Source: Pseudomonadota bacterium
GTDB taxonomy: Bacteria > Pseudomonadota > Alphaproteobacteria > Acetobacterales > Acetobacteraceae
Length of the DNA: 39,117 nucleotides
Reading direction: 5' to 3'
NCBI GenBank assembly: GCA_021846225.1
Contig: JAJZCG010000017.1
Span: 1 to 39,117 of the forward strand
Part shown: positions 7,526 to 17,272 of the stretch, piece by piece
Layout of the letters: every line of letters starts with the position of its first letter
Position numbering within the stretch: the first letter of the stretch is position 1
The notes under the pieces: model-generated
Seen by the model: the letters and a program-made list of their open reading frames with translations, nothing else
What the model was told of the DNA's origin: nothing
The model's database searches: none
Program-made: the position numbers and the translations under genes

Positions 7526-9162
7526 TCAGGCCATCTCAACAGCGCGATCAAATGCCAACGTTTTATAGCCGCTGTCCTTGACTTCCTGGATCGCATTGCG
7601 ATAGGCGCCCAGGCCAGCCATATAGAACCTGACAGTATTCTTTTTGCCCGGAATGTTGGCCCCGAAGATCCACGAATCCGCCTTGGGAAAGAGGGTCATA
7701 TTGGCGATCGTTTCACATAGTTTCACCCATTCATCGGCTGCCGCCTGCGTCGCTTCAATCGACTGCAATCCTTTGCGCTCGGCGGCAGCGATGAGATCAG
7801 AGAACCATTCGACCTGAGTCTCGATGCTGGGGGCAGGTTGGTGAACGGACCGTTGGGGCCGAGAATCATGAAGAGATTTGGAAAATCGGCTTCCATCATG
7901 CCCAGATAGCCGAGCGGACCGTCCTTCCATTTCTCACGCAGCGTTAAACCGCCGCGTCCACGGATGTCAATTTTCGTATAGTTGCCTTCAACAGCATCAA
8001 AACCAGTCGCCAGAACGAGGACATCAAGCTCGTGTTCCTCACCACTCTGAAGGCGAACACCCGCCGGCGTGAGTTCTGCAATCGCATCGCTCTTCAGGTC
8101 GACGAGGTTCACATTATCACGGTTGTAGACCCCATAATAATCGATGGCGCACAGAGGCCGCTTCGCATAGATATCGGTTGGCATCAGCTTGCCGGCAATC
8201 TTGGGATCCTTAACGATCTGCTTGATCTTACCTTTGATAAAGTTGCAAGCAGCTTCGTTGGCTTCTGGATTCGTCGCAATGTCGGAAAAGGTTTCGAACA
8301 TGAACCTGAATCCACCGCCGAGGTGCCAAATTCGCTCAAAGATACTCTGGCGCTCCGCCTCGGAGACGGAATTGTAGGGTATGGTACTTTCCTTGAAGCC
8401 AAAGGCCACCACCGATTCCCTGACCTGTTTCCAGATCGCGTCGTAATTGGCCTTATACTCGTTGATCTTTGCCTCGGACTCGCTCCAGTTACCAATCGGC
8501 ACAACATATTGCGCCGAACGCTGAAACACCGTCAGGTTCTTCACCGCCGGAGCGAGCGCCATGATGACCTGAATGCCGGTTGAACCGGTTCCGATAACGC
8601 CGGCTTTCTTTCCGGAAAGGTCGACGCCCTCAGGCCATGCGCCAGTATGTAGAATCTGGCCTTTGAAATCATCCACGCCCTTAAAGTTAGGCTTGTTGAT
8701 GGCGGACAGCAGGCCCAGGCCGGTAATTAGATATTTTGCAGTGACGGATTGCCCCTTGTCCGTCGTCACAAGCCAGAGGTTGGTATCTTCATCGAAGCGC
8801 GCAGCCACCACCTTGGTATTGAACTGATAGCTTCTGCGCAGATCAAAACGATCCGCGACGTCGCCAAGATAGCTGAGAATTTCCGGCTGTGTGATATAAC
8901 GGTTCTTCCACGCACCTTTCTGCAGGAGCTCCTTGTCGAACGAAAAGCGGTAGCAGAAGCTTTCGGTATCAGAAAGCGCTCCGGGATAACGGTTCCAGAA
9001 CCAGGTGCCGCCGACATCGCTGGCGTTGTCATAAGCCTGGACATTCAATCCAAGCTCATTGCGCAGCTTGTGGACTGAATATAGCCCGCCGAACCCCGCG
9101 CCGACAACGACTGCATCAAAATCGGCATTTTTGGTCCTGGTGATCTCGGCTGTCTTGTTCAT
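7526..9162 (-). pseudogene. Baeyer-Villiger monooxygenase, frameshifted
   Basis: Flavin-dependent type I BVMO that would insert oxygen next to a ketone, turning cyclic ketones into lactones with NADPH and O2. The first Rossmann motif is GAGFGG (residues 21-26). The BVMO fingerprint is F166-K-G-...-H172-...-W176-P177 (FKGQILHTGAWP), and the second Rossmann motif is GTGSTG (191-196). The frame breaks after GPNGPFTNLPP at a run of five C's on the minus strand (plus-strand GGGGG, 7829-7833) and continues in another frame as IETQVEWFSDLIAA. One extra C would give LPPSIETQ and a continuous 545-residue protein ending at 7526. Only the C-terminal quarter is displaced. The start at 9162 has AAGGA upstream. 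This is either a real inactivation, slippage in a homopolymer, or a sequencing error. Confidence 0.9.
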
Positions 9163-9267
9163 TTTATATCCTTAACGGTGCAGCCGGACATCTCGTTTTT
9201 CTTTGGAGATTCGGCTAATAATTTTAAGTGACGGGAGGCGGTTGAAGCGCCGCGCATATCTCCGCGG

Positions 9268-10170
9268 CTATAGCGAGCGATACCAGCCGCTGATGCGGCG
9301 CATTTCATCGTTGGCCTCATCGGCACGGCCGGCCAGCGCGGGAAACACATGCTGCATTCCGGGAACGACACTCAAGGTCGCCGCGACTCCATCGGCGCGG
9401 GCCTTGGCATGAAGCGTCTGTGCGTCGCTCAGCAGCGTTTCGCTGCCGCCGGCATTGATATAAAGCGGTGGAAAACCCTTGAAGTGATTTTCAAGCGGGT
9501 TGGCGAGCGGGTTGAGCACGCCGGTGTTGCCGCCGAGGAACATGCCAGCCATCGCCTCGAGGATCGGCTTGCCGACCAGCGCGTCGGTCTGCGCGTTGGA
9601 GTCCAGGGTGGCGCCGCGCAACGCCATGTCCAGCCAAGGCGAAAAGGCGATGACGCTGCCCGGCAGGGGCAGGCCAAGATCGCGAAACTTGAGGACGCTG
9701 GCGATGGCGAGATTGCCACCGGCACTGTCGCCGGCGGTGGTTAGCTTGCGCGCATCATAGCCTTCTGCCAGCAGCGCCTTATATGCCGCCACCGCATCGT
9801 CAATTTGCGCGGGAAAGGGGTGCTCAGGCGCGCGGCGATAGTTGAGGATCGCCGCCGTGACGCCGAGCGCCTTGGCCAGGTGCCCCGCCAGCTTGCGGTG
9901 GCTGCCGGCTGAACCGACCGCGAAGCCGCCGCCGTGAGTGTATATGATTACGCGCGAGGTATCGGCATTAAGGGGAAGCGCCCAGATTGCCTCGACACCG
10001 CCAACATGCCCGCTCTTGTAGCAGACACCTTCCGGCTCCAGGGCGGGCTGGCCCCACTCGTCGAACATGCTGCGCAGATTGGCGATCGACAGATTCGGAT
10101 CGGCGGCCATGCGGCCTGACCAGTCCTGATAAAGCTCACGCAGAAAATCCGCCCCGTTGCTGTATGACAT
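9268..10170 (-). CDS. Alpha/beta-hydrolase of the hormone-sensitive-lipase family, probable lactone esterase
   Basis: A 300-residue HSL-type (family IV) esterase. The oxyanion motif is HGGG (79-82), the nucleophile is S149 in GDSAGG, and the triad is completed by Asp about 249 (TLLSDAQTLH) and His 274 (GMQHVFPALAG). YRRAPEHPFPAQ is the usual family segment after the HGGG. A GAGGGGA ribosome site precedes the ATG. It lies 105 bp upstream of the BVMO on the same strand and would hydrolyse the lactone or ester that the BVMO makes, as ChnC opens epsilon-caprolactone. Catalytic residues are seen; the lactone substrate is inferred. Confidence 0.92.
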   Translation of the reverse strand: MSYSNGADFLRELYQDWSGRMAADPNLSIANLRSMFDEWGQPALEPEGVCYKSGHVGGVEAIWALPLNADTSRVIIYTHGGGFAVGSAGSHRKLAGHLAKALGVTAAILNYRRAPEHPFPAQIDDAVAAYKALLAEGYDARKLTTAGDSAGGNLAIASVLKFRDLGLPLPGSVIAFSPWLDMALRGATLDSNAQTDALVGKPILEAMAGMFLGGNTGVLNPLANPLENHFKGFPPLYINAGGSETLLSDAQTLHAKARADGVAATLSVVPGMQHVFPALAGRADEANDEMRRISGWYRSL

Positions 10171-10353
10171 CCGATCCCCTCACATTTGGTTTGCGTTTAT
10201 TTTGATCCGGCGTGCCGCCAATCGGCCCCGCATTTTTCGCGGTTGGCGTCTCGGCGAAATCACGTCTTGGAGGTTTGATCTTTAGCGGCCGCGGACCGGA
10301 TGGTCTTGGAAATTCCTGCTCCTCGCTTTGTCGTTTCTTGCTTTGGCGGCTCC

Positions 10354-11559
10354 TTAAACCTTTTCAAGCAGGAGTGCGGCACCTTGCCCCACGCCCACGC
10401 ACATGGTGACGAGCGCATAGCGCGCGGCGGATTTGTGGAGGTCTAGCGCTGCGCTACCCGCGAGACGCGCGCCGGACATGCCCAGCGGATGGCCGAGCGC
10501 GATGGCGCCGCCATTGGGGTTAACGCGCGGGTCGTTATCAGCGATGTTCAGGCCGCGCAGGCAAGCCAGCGCCTGACTCGCGAATGCCTCGTTCAGCTCG
10601 ATCAGCCCCAGGTCTTCAATCTTTACGCCCTGGCGCGACAGCAGCTTGCGGGTGGCGGGCACCGGGCCAATGCCCATGACGCGCGGCGCAACGCCCGCCG
10701 AGGCGCCGCCCAGAACGCGCGCGCGGGGGGTGAGGCCGTAGCGCCGGACGGCTTCCGCCGAGGCGAGGATGAGTGCGGCGGCGCCATCATTCACGCCGGA
10801 TGAGTTGCCAGCGGTGACCGTTCCCTGCGGGCTGACCACCGGCCTTAGCTGGGCCAGGGTGGCGGCCGTGGTCTCGCCGCGGGGGTGTTCGTCCTGTGTC
10901 GCCAGCGCCGTCTTGCCGCGCCCCGCTGGCACTTTCACCGGCACGATCTCCCCGGCGAGCCGCCCGTTGGCGATTGCGGCGCTGGCCTTGAGCTGGGAAG
11001 CGAGGGCGAAGGCGTCCTGATCGGCGCGGGAGATCGCGAAATCAGTGGCGACGTTCTCGGCGGTCTCGGGCATGGAATGTGCGCCGTAGAGCGCCTGCAT
11101 CCGCGGGTTGACGAAGCGCCAGCCGATTGTGGTGTCCTCCATCGCCACCGACCTGGAAAATGGTTTTTCAGCCTTGAGCATTACGAAGGGTGAACGGCTC
11201 ATGCTCTCGACACCGCCGGCGATGGCGAGGTCATACTCCCCGGCGCGGATCGCGCGCGCCGCCGTCATCACGGCTTCCAGCCCGGAGGCGCACAGGCGGT
11301 TGAGGGTGACGCCCGGCACCTGTTCGGGCAGACCGGCCAGCAGCAGAGCCATGCGCGCGACGTTGCGATTGTCCTCCCCCGCCTGGTTCGCGCAACCGAG
11401 CAGCACCTCGTCAATCGCCTCCGCCGGGAGGCCGGGATTGCGCGCCGCGAGCGCCATGAGCGGCAGGGCGGCGAGATCATCGGTGCGCAGGGGCGACAAT
11501 GCGCCGCCATGGCGGCCGATCGGAGTGCGGATATAGTCGCAGATAAATGCTTCAGACAT
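10354..11559 (-). CDS. pcaF: Beta-ketoadipyl-CoA thiolase (PcaF/PaaJ-like)
   Basis: A 401-residue thiolase that would cleave 3-oxoadipyl-CoA with CoA into succinyl-CoA and acetyl-CoA. The opening [20 protein letters not shown], then [17 protein letters not shown] and [12 protein letters not shown], match PcaF closely as I remember it, better than general acetoacetyl-CoA thiolases. The active-site residues are C90 ([10 protein letters not shown]), H357 ([10 protein letters not shown]) and C387 (TMCVGVGQG). It follows the FadB-like gene by 18 bp, so the two are cotranscribed. A thiolase for dicarboxylyl-CoA strongly suggests adipate-like intermediates. Subfamily choice is from memory and needs alignment. 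Confidence 0.88.
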   Translation of the reverse strand: MSEAFICDYIRTPIGRHGGALSPLRTDDLAALPLMALAARNPGLPAEAIDEVLLGCANQAGEDNRNVARMALLLAGLPEQVPGVTLNRLCASGLEAVMTAARAIRAGEYDLAIAGGVESMSRSPFVMLKAEKPFSRSVAMEDTTIGWRFVNPRMQALYGAHSMPETAENVATDFAISRADQDAFALASQLKASAAIANGRLAGEIVPVKVPAGRGKTALATQDEHPRGETTAATLAQLRPVVSPQGTVTAGNSSGVNDGAAALILASAEAVRRYGLTPRARVLGGASAGVAPRVMGIGPVPATRKLLSRQGVKIEDLGLIELNEAFASQALACLRGLNIADNDPRVNPNGGAIALGHPLGMSGARLAGSAALDLHKSAARYALVTMCVGVGQGAALLLEKV

Positions 11560-11577
11560 TTTGATTTCCCGTTTCGG

Positions 11578-13644
11578 TCAATGGTTAAGGCTGGCGAAGG
11601 CGGTGCTGGTTTCAGCCAGGCGGGCCAGCAGCGGCGAGACCGGCCAGCTCAGGGGATCGGCCGCGGCCAGGGCTTCGATCTGAGCCAGGATCGCGGGCGC
11701 GCCCAGAGTGTCAGCGTAGTGCATCAGCCCGCCGCGCCAGCGCGGGAAGCCGTAGCCATGGACCAGAACGAGATCCACGTCCTGCGGCTGCGCCGCGATG
11801 CCTTCCTCAAGGATGGCACAGGCTTCGGAGATCATGGCGAGCAGCACCTGCCGGGAGATCTCCTCCGCCGGGATGACGCGCCGCACGATGCCCGCCGCCT
11901 GGGAAACGCCCGCGATACAAGCCGCCACGACAGCGGAGGGTGAGGCCGCGCCGTTGGCATCATAATCATACCAGCCGGCTCCGGATTTGCGGCCGAGCCG
12001 CCTGTGATCCTCAACCAGCTGCTCAACCAGCGGCACATAGCGGATGCCGGGGCGATGGCGCACATCCTGGCGTTTGCGGTTGGCGTAGGCGATGTCGAGT
12101 CCTGACATGTCCTGCGCCTCGTAGGGTCCCATAGCCATTCCGAAGGCACGCATGGCGGCATCCACCTCCTGCGGGGATGCGCCCTCGGCCAGGAGACTAT
12201 CGGCTGCCTGGCGGTATCGGGTTAAAATCCGGTTGCCGATGAAGCCGTCGCAGACACCGGAGACGACCGGAATCTTCTTCAGCTGCTTCGCCAGCATGTA
12301 CGCCGCGCCGAGGGTTTGCGCCGAGGTCTGGTCCGCGCGAACGATTTCCAGAAGCTTCATGATATGGGCGGGGCTGAAGAAATGCAGCCCGACAGCGCGG
12401 CCGGGATCGGCCAGCCCGGCCGCGAGCTGGTTCACGTCCAGATAGGAGGTGTTCGTGGCAAGGATGGAGGTGGCCGGCAGGACGGCCTCAAGGGCGGAGA
12501 AGATCGTCCGCTTGACCGCCATGTCCTCGAACGCGGCCTCGATCGCCAGATCGGCCGGAGGCAGGTTCGCGTAGCCGATGGCATAGCGCAAGCTGGCGGC
12601 GATGCCATCGCCCGCCGCGGCGCTCACCAGCCCCCGTTTGATGCCCTGCGCGATGATCGCTTCGATGTTCGCACGCGCGCGCCCGATCCCCGCCTCGTTC
12701 ATCTCGACCAGCGTTACCGCGATGCCCGCGGACGCCAGGGCATAGGCGATGGCGGCACCCATGTTGCCGCCGCCGACGACGATGGCGGAGCGGATGGCGG
12801 AGGCGGGCCGGGGGAATTCCCGTGCCCGCGCCGCCGCCGCGCGCTCGGCGAAGAAAATGTGCCGCAGCGCGCGGGCCTGGGGGGATTTGCGCAGCGCGAG
12901 GAAAATTTCCCGCTCGCGGGCAAGGTTGGCGTCCAGCGGATTGGCCACGCTGGCGGCTAGGAGATCAATCGCGAAAAATGGCGCGATCTGCCCGGGGGCG
13001 CGACGGGCAATCTGGGCACGCGCGGCGGCGAGTGCCGCTTCGTCCGGCGCCGGGGCAGGGCGGCCGTCGGCCACCACCGCCTGGCGGAGGACGGCTTCGT
13101 CCAAGCTGAGCGCGGCCTGCAGGGGATCGGCGCTGAGCTGGTCGATCAGCCCCCGTTGCAGCGCCTTGGCCGCCGGAACGCTGCCGCCGTGGACGATCAT
13201 ATCCTGCGCCGCGGCGATACCGATGATTCGGGGCAGGCGCTGCGTGCCCCCGGCACCCGGGACGATGCCCAGCGTTACCTCGGGCAGCGCGAACACGGCA
13301 TCCGGCGCGGCAATGCGATACCGGCAGGCCAGGGCGATCTCGAGTCCGCCGCCCAGCGCGGCACCGTTGATGGCGGCGATGGTTGGGATCGGCAGGCCGG
13401 CCAGTTTTTTCAGGATGTCGTTGAGATGCGGCGCGACGGGGGGGGCGTCGAACTCGCGCGCATCGGCCCCGGCAACAAATGTCTTGCCCTGGCCGGTGAG
13501 GATCAGGCGCTCGGCCTTGAGCGCCAGCGCTTCGTCCAGGGCGGCATCCAGCGCCGTCCGGAGCGCGGCGCCGAGCAGGTTGAGCGGTGGATTATCAAGT
13601 ATCAGGACCGCCGCGCGGCCGTTCAGGGTGAGGTTCACGGTCAT
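11578..13644 (-). CDS. FadB/FadJ-type enoyl-CoA hydratase / 3-hydroxyacyl-CoA dehydrogenase
   Basis: A 688-residue bifunctional beta-oxidation enzyme. The N-terminal crotonase domain (1 to about 190) has the oxyanion-hole segment INGAALGGGLEIALACRYRI and catalytic PEVTLGIVPGAGGTQRLPR, with both Glu residues present. The 3-hydroxyacyl-CoA dehydrogenase domain begins near residue 285 with AIVVGGGNMGAAIAYALASA and carries LHFFSPAHIMKLLEIV and GFIGNRILTRYRQA, followed by a second C-terminal dehydrogenase repeat with GYGFPRWRGG. It starts 8 bp after the aldehyde dehydrogenase stop and precedes the thiolase. In this setting it would hydrate and oxidise the enoyl-dicarboxylyl-CoA. Substrate range is inferred. 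Confidence 0.92.
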   Translation of the reverse strand: MTVNLTLNGRAAVLILDNPPLNLLGAALRTALDAALDEALALKAERLILTGQGKTFVAGADAREFDAPPVAPHLNDILKKLAGLPIPTIAAINGAALGGGLEIALACRYRIAAPDAVFALPEVTLGIVPGAGGTQRLPRIIGIAAAQDMIVHGGSVPAAKALQRGLIDQLSADPLQAALSLDEAVLRQAVVADGRPAPAPDEAALAAARAQIARRAPGQIAPFFAIDLLAASVANPLDANLAREREIFLALRKSPQARALRHIFFAERAAAARAREFPRPASAIRSAIVVGGGNMGAAIAYALASAGIAVTLVEMNEAGIGRARANIEAIIAQGIKRGLVSAAAGDGIAASLRYAIGYANLPPADLAIEAAFEDMAVKRTIFSALEAVLPATSILATNTSYLDVNQLAAGLADPGRAVGLHFFSPAHIMKLLEIVRADQTSAQTLGAAYMLAKQLKKIPVVSGVCDGFIGNRILTRYRQAADSLLAEGASPQEVDAAMRAFGMAMGPYEAQDMSGLDIAYANRKRQDVRHRPGIRYVPLVEQLVEDHRRLGRKSGAGWYDYDANGAASPSAVVAACIAGVSQAAGIVRRVIPAEEISRQVLLAMISEACAILEEGIAAQPQDVDLVLVHGYGFPRWRGGLMHYADTLGAPAILAQIEALAAADPLSWPVSPLLARLAETSTAFASLNH

Positions 13645-13652
13645 GTCCGGCC

Positions 13653-15107
13653 TCAGACGCCTGACCCGGCAAAACGGGAGATGAATTTGGTGTTGAGGTA
13701 GCCGTCGAAGGTTTCGCTGCCGCCTTCCGTGCCGTAGCCGCTGTCGCGCACGCCGCCGAACGGCGTCTCGGGCAGGGCCAGGCCGAAATGATTGACGCTC
13801 ACCATGCCGGCCTGCAATTCGGCGGCTGCGCGGTCCGCCCTGGCCAGCGAGTTGGTGAACACATACGAGGCCAGGCCGAAGGGCAGCGCGTTGGCACGCG
13901 CCATGCCGTCCTCAAAGTCACGGAAGCGCGAAACGGCGGCGATGGGACCGAAAGGCTCATCGCGCATCAGGGCGATGCGATCGTCCGGGGTATCGACAAT
14001 GGTGGGCGCGTAGAAAAAGCCGCTGTTGCCGATACGCTTGCCGCCGGCGGCAATGACGGCGCCATTTTCACGGGCATCCTCGACCAGACGTTCCATCTCG
14101 GTGACGCGGCCGGCATGGCAGAGCGGCCCCATCTGCGTGCCGGGCTCCAGCCCGTCTCCGACCTGAACCTTCCCGAATGCGTCCGCGAGCGCGGCGAGGA
14201 AGCGTTCATGGATGGACTCCTGCACGAAGAAGCGCGTCGGCGCGATGCAAACCTGTCCGGCGTTGCGCAGCTTGTTGGCGGTGAGCGCCGTGGCGGTGGC
14301 TTGGGCATCCGCATCGTCGAACACCAGCACCGGGGCGTGGCCGCCAAGCTCCATGGTTGCGCGCTTCATGTGGCGGCCCGCCAGCTCGGCCAGGTGCTTG
14401 CCGACCTCAACAGAGCCGGTGAAGGTGATCTTGCGGACCTCCGGGCGGGCGATGAGGGTGCTGGAGACGAAGGCGGCATTGCCCCAGACGAGATTGATGC
14501 AGCCATCGGGCAGACCCGCCTCCTGCAGATAACGGGCGATGGCCATTGTGCTGGAAGGAGCCTCGGCCGGCCCCTTGAGGATGACCGTGCAACCGCTGGC
14601 AAGCGCCGCGGCGACCTTGCGGACGGCCTGGCTGAGCGGGAAATTCCACGGCGTGATCCCCAGGCAGACGCCGACGGGCTCGCGCACGACCTGCTGCTGC
14701 ACCGCCTGCAGGCGGGCAGGAATGATGCGCCCGTAGATCCGCCGCCCTTCCTCCACGTGCCAGTCAATATGGTCCGCGGAGGAACGAACCTCGGCCAGCG
14801 CCTCCGGCAGGGGTTTGCCCGCGTCGAGCGTGATTGCCTTGGCGATGGACGCCTCGTTGCTGCGCAACAGACCGGCAAAGCGGCGCAGGATCGCGGAACG
14901 ATCCAGCGGCGAATATTTCTTCCACTCCGCGAAGGCGGCCTGCGCAACCTGTGCCGCGCGCTCCAGATCCTGCGCCGCCGCCGCTGGAATCCGCGCAATT
15001 TCGAGACCTGTCGCGGGGTTGAGGACGGCCCGCGTCTCACGCCCTTCGGCTCCCATCCATTGTCCGCCGATGAACAGCTGGATCTCGGGATAATCTTTAT
15101 CTCTCAT
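13653..15107 (-). CDS. NAD(P)-dependent aldehyde dehydrogenase (semialdehyde type)
   Basis: A 484-residue ALDH from the chosen ATG, similar in layout to succinate-semialdehyde and 6-oxohexanoate dehydrogenases. Key residues are present: N155 (ITPWNFP), cofactor Lys 178 (VILKGPAEAPSS), general base E253 (MELGGHAP) and nucleophile C287 (NAGQVCIAPTR). The Arg two residues downstream of the CIAPT segment is typical for enzymes acting on omega-carboxylated aldehydes. The start at 15107 has AAAGGA about 10 bases upstream; an extension to 15143 is less likely. It is the first gene of the leftward block, divergent from the IclR gene. Expected step: omega-oxoacid to dicarboxylate, as for ChnE. The substrate is inferred. 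Confidence 0.92.
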   Translation of the reverse strand: MRDKDYPEIQLFIGGQWMGAEGRETRAVLNPATGLEIARIPAAAAQDLERAAQVAQAAFAEWKKYSPLDRSAILRRFAGLLRSNEASIAKAITLDAGKPLPEALAEVRSSADHIDWHVEEGRRIYGRIIPARLQAVQQQVVREPVGVCLGITPWNFPLSQAVRKVAAALASGCTVILKGPAEAPSSTMAIARYLQEAGLPDGCINLVWGNAAFVSSTLIARPEVRKITFTGSVEVGKHLAELAGRHMKRATMELGGHAPVLVFDDADAQATATALTANKLRNAGQVCIAPTRFFVQESIHERFLAALADAFGKVQVGDGLEPGTQMGPLCHAGRVTEMERLVEDARENGAVIAAGGKRIGNSGFFYAPTIVDTPDDRIALMRDEPFGPIAAVSRFRDFEDGMARANALPFGLASYVFTNSLARADRAAAELQAGMVSVNHFGLALPETPFGGVRDSGYGTEGGSETFDGYLNTKFISRFAGSGV

Positions 15108-15170
15108 GAAATTCAATCCTTTTGATGATGGCCAGCACTTCAACCCAGACGCGGGTACGAAATCCTGGAT

Positions 15171-15197
15171 ATTCCGCTATGCGGAATTCTATTCCGC
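15171..15197. promoter_or_regulatory. Triple half-site IclR-type operator
   Basis: Three half-sites sit exactly 10 bp apart: ATTCCGC (15171-15177), GCGGAAT (15181-15187), ATTCCGC (15191-15197). They make two overlapping perfect palindromes that share the middle arm. Palindromes with TTCCG/CGGAA arms are common for IclR-family regulators. The site lies between the divergent aldehyde dehydrogenase and iclR-type genes and can control both blocks. The pattern is seen; the binding protein is inferred. Confidence 0.7.
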
Positions 15198-15280
15198 ACT
15201 ATTGACGCGGACAATAGCCTTGGACTAATAGCTTTTCAAGCCAGTCAGATGGCGCCGGCAAAATTAGGGACAAAAAGGTC

Positions 15281-16072
15281 ATGAGACCACGCAAGGCACC
15301 GCTTACGAAAGACGAACCCGATCGCGATTTTGTTGTTGCCCTGGCGCGCGGCTTGGAGATTTTGCGCACATTCAGGAAAGAAGGCGAGACGCTTGGCAAC
15401 AAGGATTTCGCGGCGCGGACGGGCTTGAGCAAGGCGACGGTATCACGCCTGACATATACGCTGCACAAGGCCGGATATTTGAGCTACAACGCTGACACCG
15501 CGCGCTACAATCTAGCGCCGCCCGTGCTCTCGCTTGGCTTTTCCTGCTTGTCCGGCATGCCGGTTCGCCAACTCGCAAAACCCTACATGCAGGAACTGGC
15601 GGATTATTCCGGCATGCCGGTGGCGCTTGCCGGGCATGATAGATTCTCGATGATTTACCTCGAGCGCTGCAAAGGTAGCAATCCAATTACCCTTGCCATC
15701 GAGGTAGGCACGCATATCAAGCTTGCGACCACCGCGGTGGGGCGCGCGTATTTGGCTGGCATCAGCGCGGATGCGCGGGCGGAGATGCTGGAAAAACTCG
15801 AGCACCACGAGGGCGAAAACTGGCCTGCGATAAAGCGCGGCATCGACGATGCCCTGGAGTGCCATGCCAAGCATGGCTACTGCATGTCGCTTTGCGAATG
15901 GAAGTCAGACGTGAACGCGGTTGCGGTGCCATTCATTCCACGCGACGGCTCGCCGGTTCTGGCATTCAACTGCGGCGGTTCGGCCCTGCAGCTGACCCAT
16001 GACAAAATTAAACATGACATTGCCCAGCGGCTTATCGGCCTGACACGCAATGTCATGGCGATAACGCACTAA
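15281..16072 (+). CDS. IclR-family transcriptional regulator
   Basis: A 263-residue IclR regulator. The N-terminal winged helix (about 20-75) includes RDFVVALARGLEILRTFRKE then NKDFAARTGLSKATVSRLTY, with LHKAGYLSYNADTARYNLAP as the wing. The C-terminal effector domain (about 90-255) contains VGTHIKLATTAVGRAYLAG and FNCGGSALQLTHDKI, as in PcaR/PobR/CatR-like regulators of aromatic and alicyclic catabolism. It begins the rightward block and faces the leftward aldehyde dehydrogenase across a region with three TTCCGC half-sites. It probably senses a pathway intermediate such as a dicarboxylate. Whether it activates or represses cannot be told. Confidence 0.93.
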   Translation: MRPRKAPLTKDEPDRDFVVALARGLEILRTFRKEGETLGNKDFAARTGLSKATVSRLTYTLHKAGYLSYNADTARYNLAPPVLSLGFSCLSGMPVRQLAKPYMQELADYSGMPVALAGHDRFSMIYLERCKGSNPITLAIEVGTHIKLATTAVGRAYLAGISADARAEMLEKLEHHEGENWPAIKRGIDDALECHAKHGYCMSLCEWKSDVNAVAVPFIPRDGSPVLAFNCGGSALQLTHDKIKHDIAQRLIGLTRNVMAITH

Positions 16073-16093
16073 CGCCAAGGATTTTACCCTAAC

Positions 16094-17254
16094 ATGCCCA
16101 TGGATTGTGAAACCCTCACCCAGTTCCTTGATACATTGAACCGCTTTGTACACGAGCGGCTGATTCCTCATGAAGAGAAGGTCGCAGAGGATGACAAAAT
16201 CCCGGACTCGCTGATTCAGGAAATTCGCGATCTCGGCTTGTTCGGGATGTCCATACCTGAGGAATACGATGGCCTTGGCCTGACGATGTACGAGGAGGCA
16301 CAAGCTGCTTTCGTGCTTGGCCTGACCTCGCCTGTATTTAGATCGCTTATCGGCACGAACAACGGGATCGGCTCCCAGGGCATCATCATCGATGGAACGC
16401 CGGGGCAGAAGACGGCCTACCTGCCGAAACTCGCATCGGGCGCGATGATCGCGTCATTTGCACTGACCGAGCCGGATGCTGGATCGGATGCCGGGTCGCT
16501 CAAGACTTCCGCGCGCCGCGATGGGGATTTTTTTGTGTTGAACGGCACCAAGCGCTACATCACCAACGCGCCGCACGCCGGGCTGTTCACCGTTTTTGCC
16601 CGGACTGACGCGAATACGATGAATTCCTCAGGTGTAACGGCGTTTCTCGTCGAGGCAGGAACACCAGGACTGTCGCTTGGCAAGCCCGACAAGAAGATGG
16701 GCCAGAAGGGCTCGCACACATGCGATGTCATTCTTGAGGACGTGCGCGTGCCAGCTGACGCGATCATCGGCGGCCCCGCGCGGGAAAACCAGGGCTTCAA
16801 GACGGCGATGAAGGTTCTCGACCGCGGGCGTCTGCATATTTCCGCTATCTGCGTTGGCGCGGCCGAGCGGCTTATTCGTGACAGCCTCGCCTATGCGATG
16901 GAGCGCAAGCAGTTTGGCGAGCCGATCGCGGAGAAGCAGCTGGTGCAGGCCATGCTTGCTGACAGCCGCGCCGAAGCCTACGCCGCGCGCTGCATGATTG
17001 AGGAGACGGCACGGCGCAAGGATGCCGGGCAGAATGTTTCCACCGAGGCGGCCTGCTGCAAGATGTATGCGAGCGAGATGGTGGGACGCGTAGCTGACCG
17101 CGCCGTGCAGATTCATGGTGGTGCTGGCTATATGTCGGAATATGCCGTCGAGCGCTTCTACCGGGACGTCCGCCTGTTCCGCATCTATGAAGGCACCACG
17201 CAAATTCAGCAATTGGTTATCGCCCGCAACATGATTCGCGACGCAGCCGCCTAA
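16094..17254 (+). CDS. Acyl-CoA dehydrogenase
   Basis: A 386-residue FAD-dependent acyl-CoA dehydrogenase that would introduce the alpha-beta double bond into a CoA thioester. The flavin and substrate region ASFALTEPDAGSDAGSLKTS, the middle beta-domain with YITNAPHAGLFTVFART, and the C-terminal helical domain with QIHGGAGYMSEYAVERFYRD are all typical. The catalytic base is the Glu in RIYEGTTQIQ (about residue 366). AAGGA precedes the start, 21 bp after the iclR stop. By context it acts on the dicarboxylyl-CoA produced by the CoA transferase downstream, analogous to DcaA for adipyl-CoA. The chain specificity is inferred. Confidence 0.93.
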   Translation: MPMDCETLTQFLDTLNRFVHERLIPHEEKVAEDDKIPDSLIQEIRDLGLFGMSIPEEYDGLGLTMYEEAQAAFVLGLTSPVFRSLIGTNNGIGSQGIIIDGTPGQKTAYLPKLASGAMIASFALTEPDAGSDAGSLKTSARRDGDFFVLNGTKRYITNAPHAGLFTVFARTDANTMNSSGVTAFLVEAGTPGLSLGKPDKKMGQKGSHTCDVILEDVRVPADAIIGGPARENQGFKTAMKVLDRGRLHISAICVGAAERLIRDSLAYAMERKQFGEPIAEKQLVQAMLADSRAEAYAARCMIEETARRKDAGQNVSTEAACCKMYASEMVGRVADRAVQIHGGAGYMSEYAVERFYRDVRLFRIYEGTTQIQQLVIARNMIRDAAA

Positions 17255-17272
17255 ATCCGCAAAGGTACGAAA

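Noticed and set aside
13788-15125. 445-codon plus-strand frame opposite the aldehyde dehydrogenase
   Set aside because: Antisense shadow of a GC-rich gene with all ALDH catalytic residues; the frame itself has no recognisable motif.
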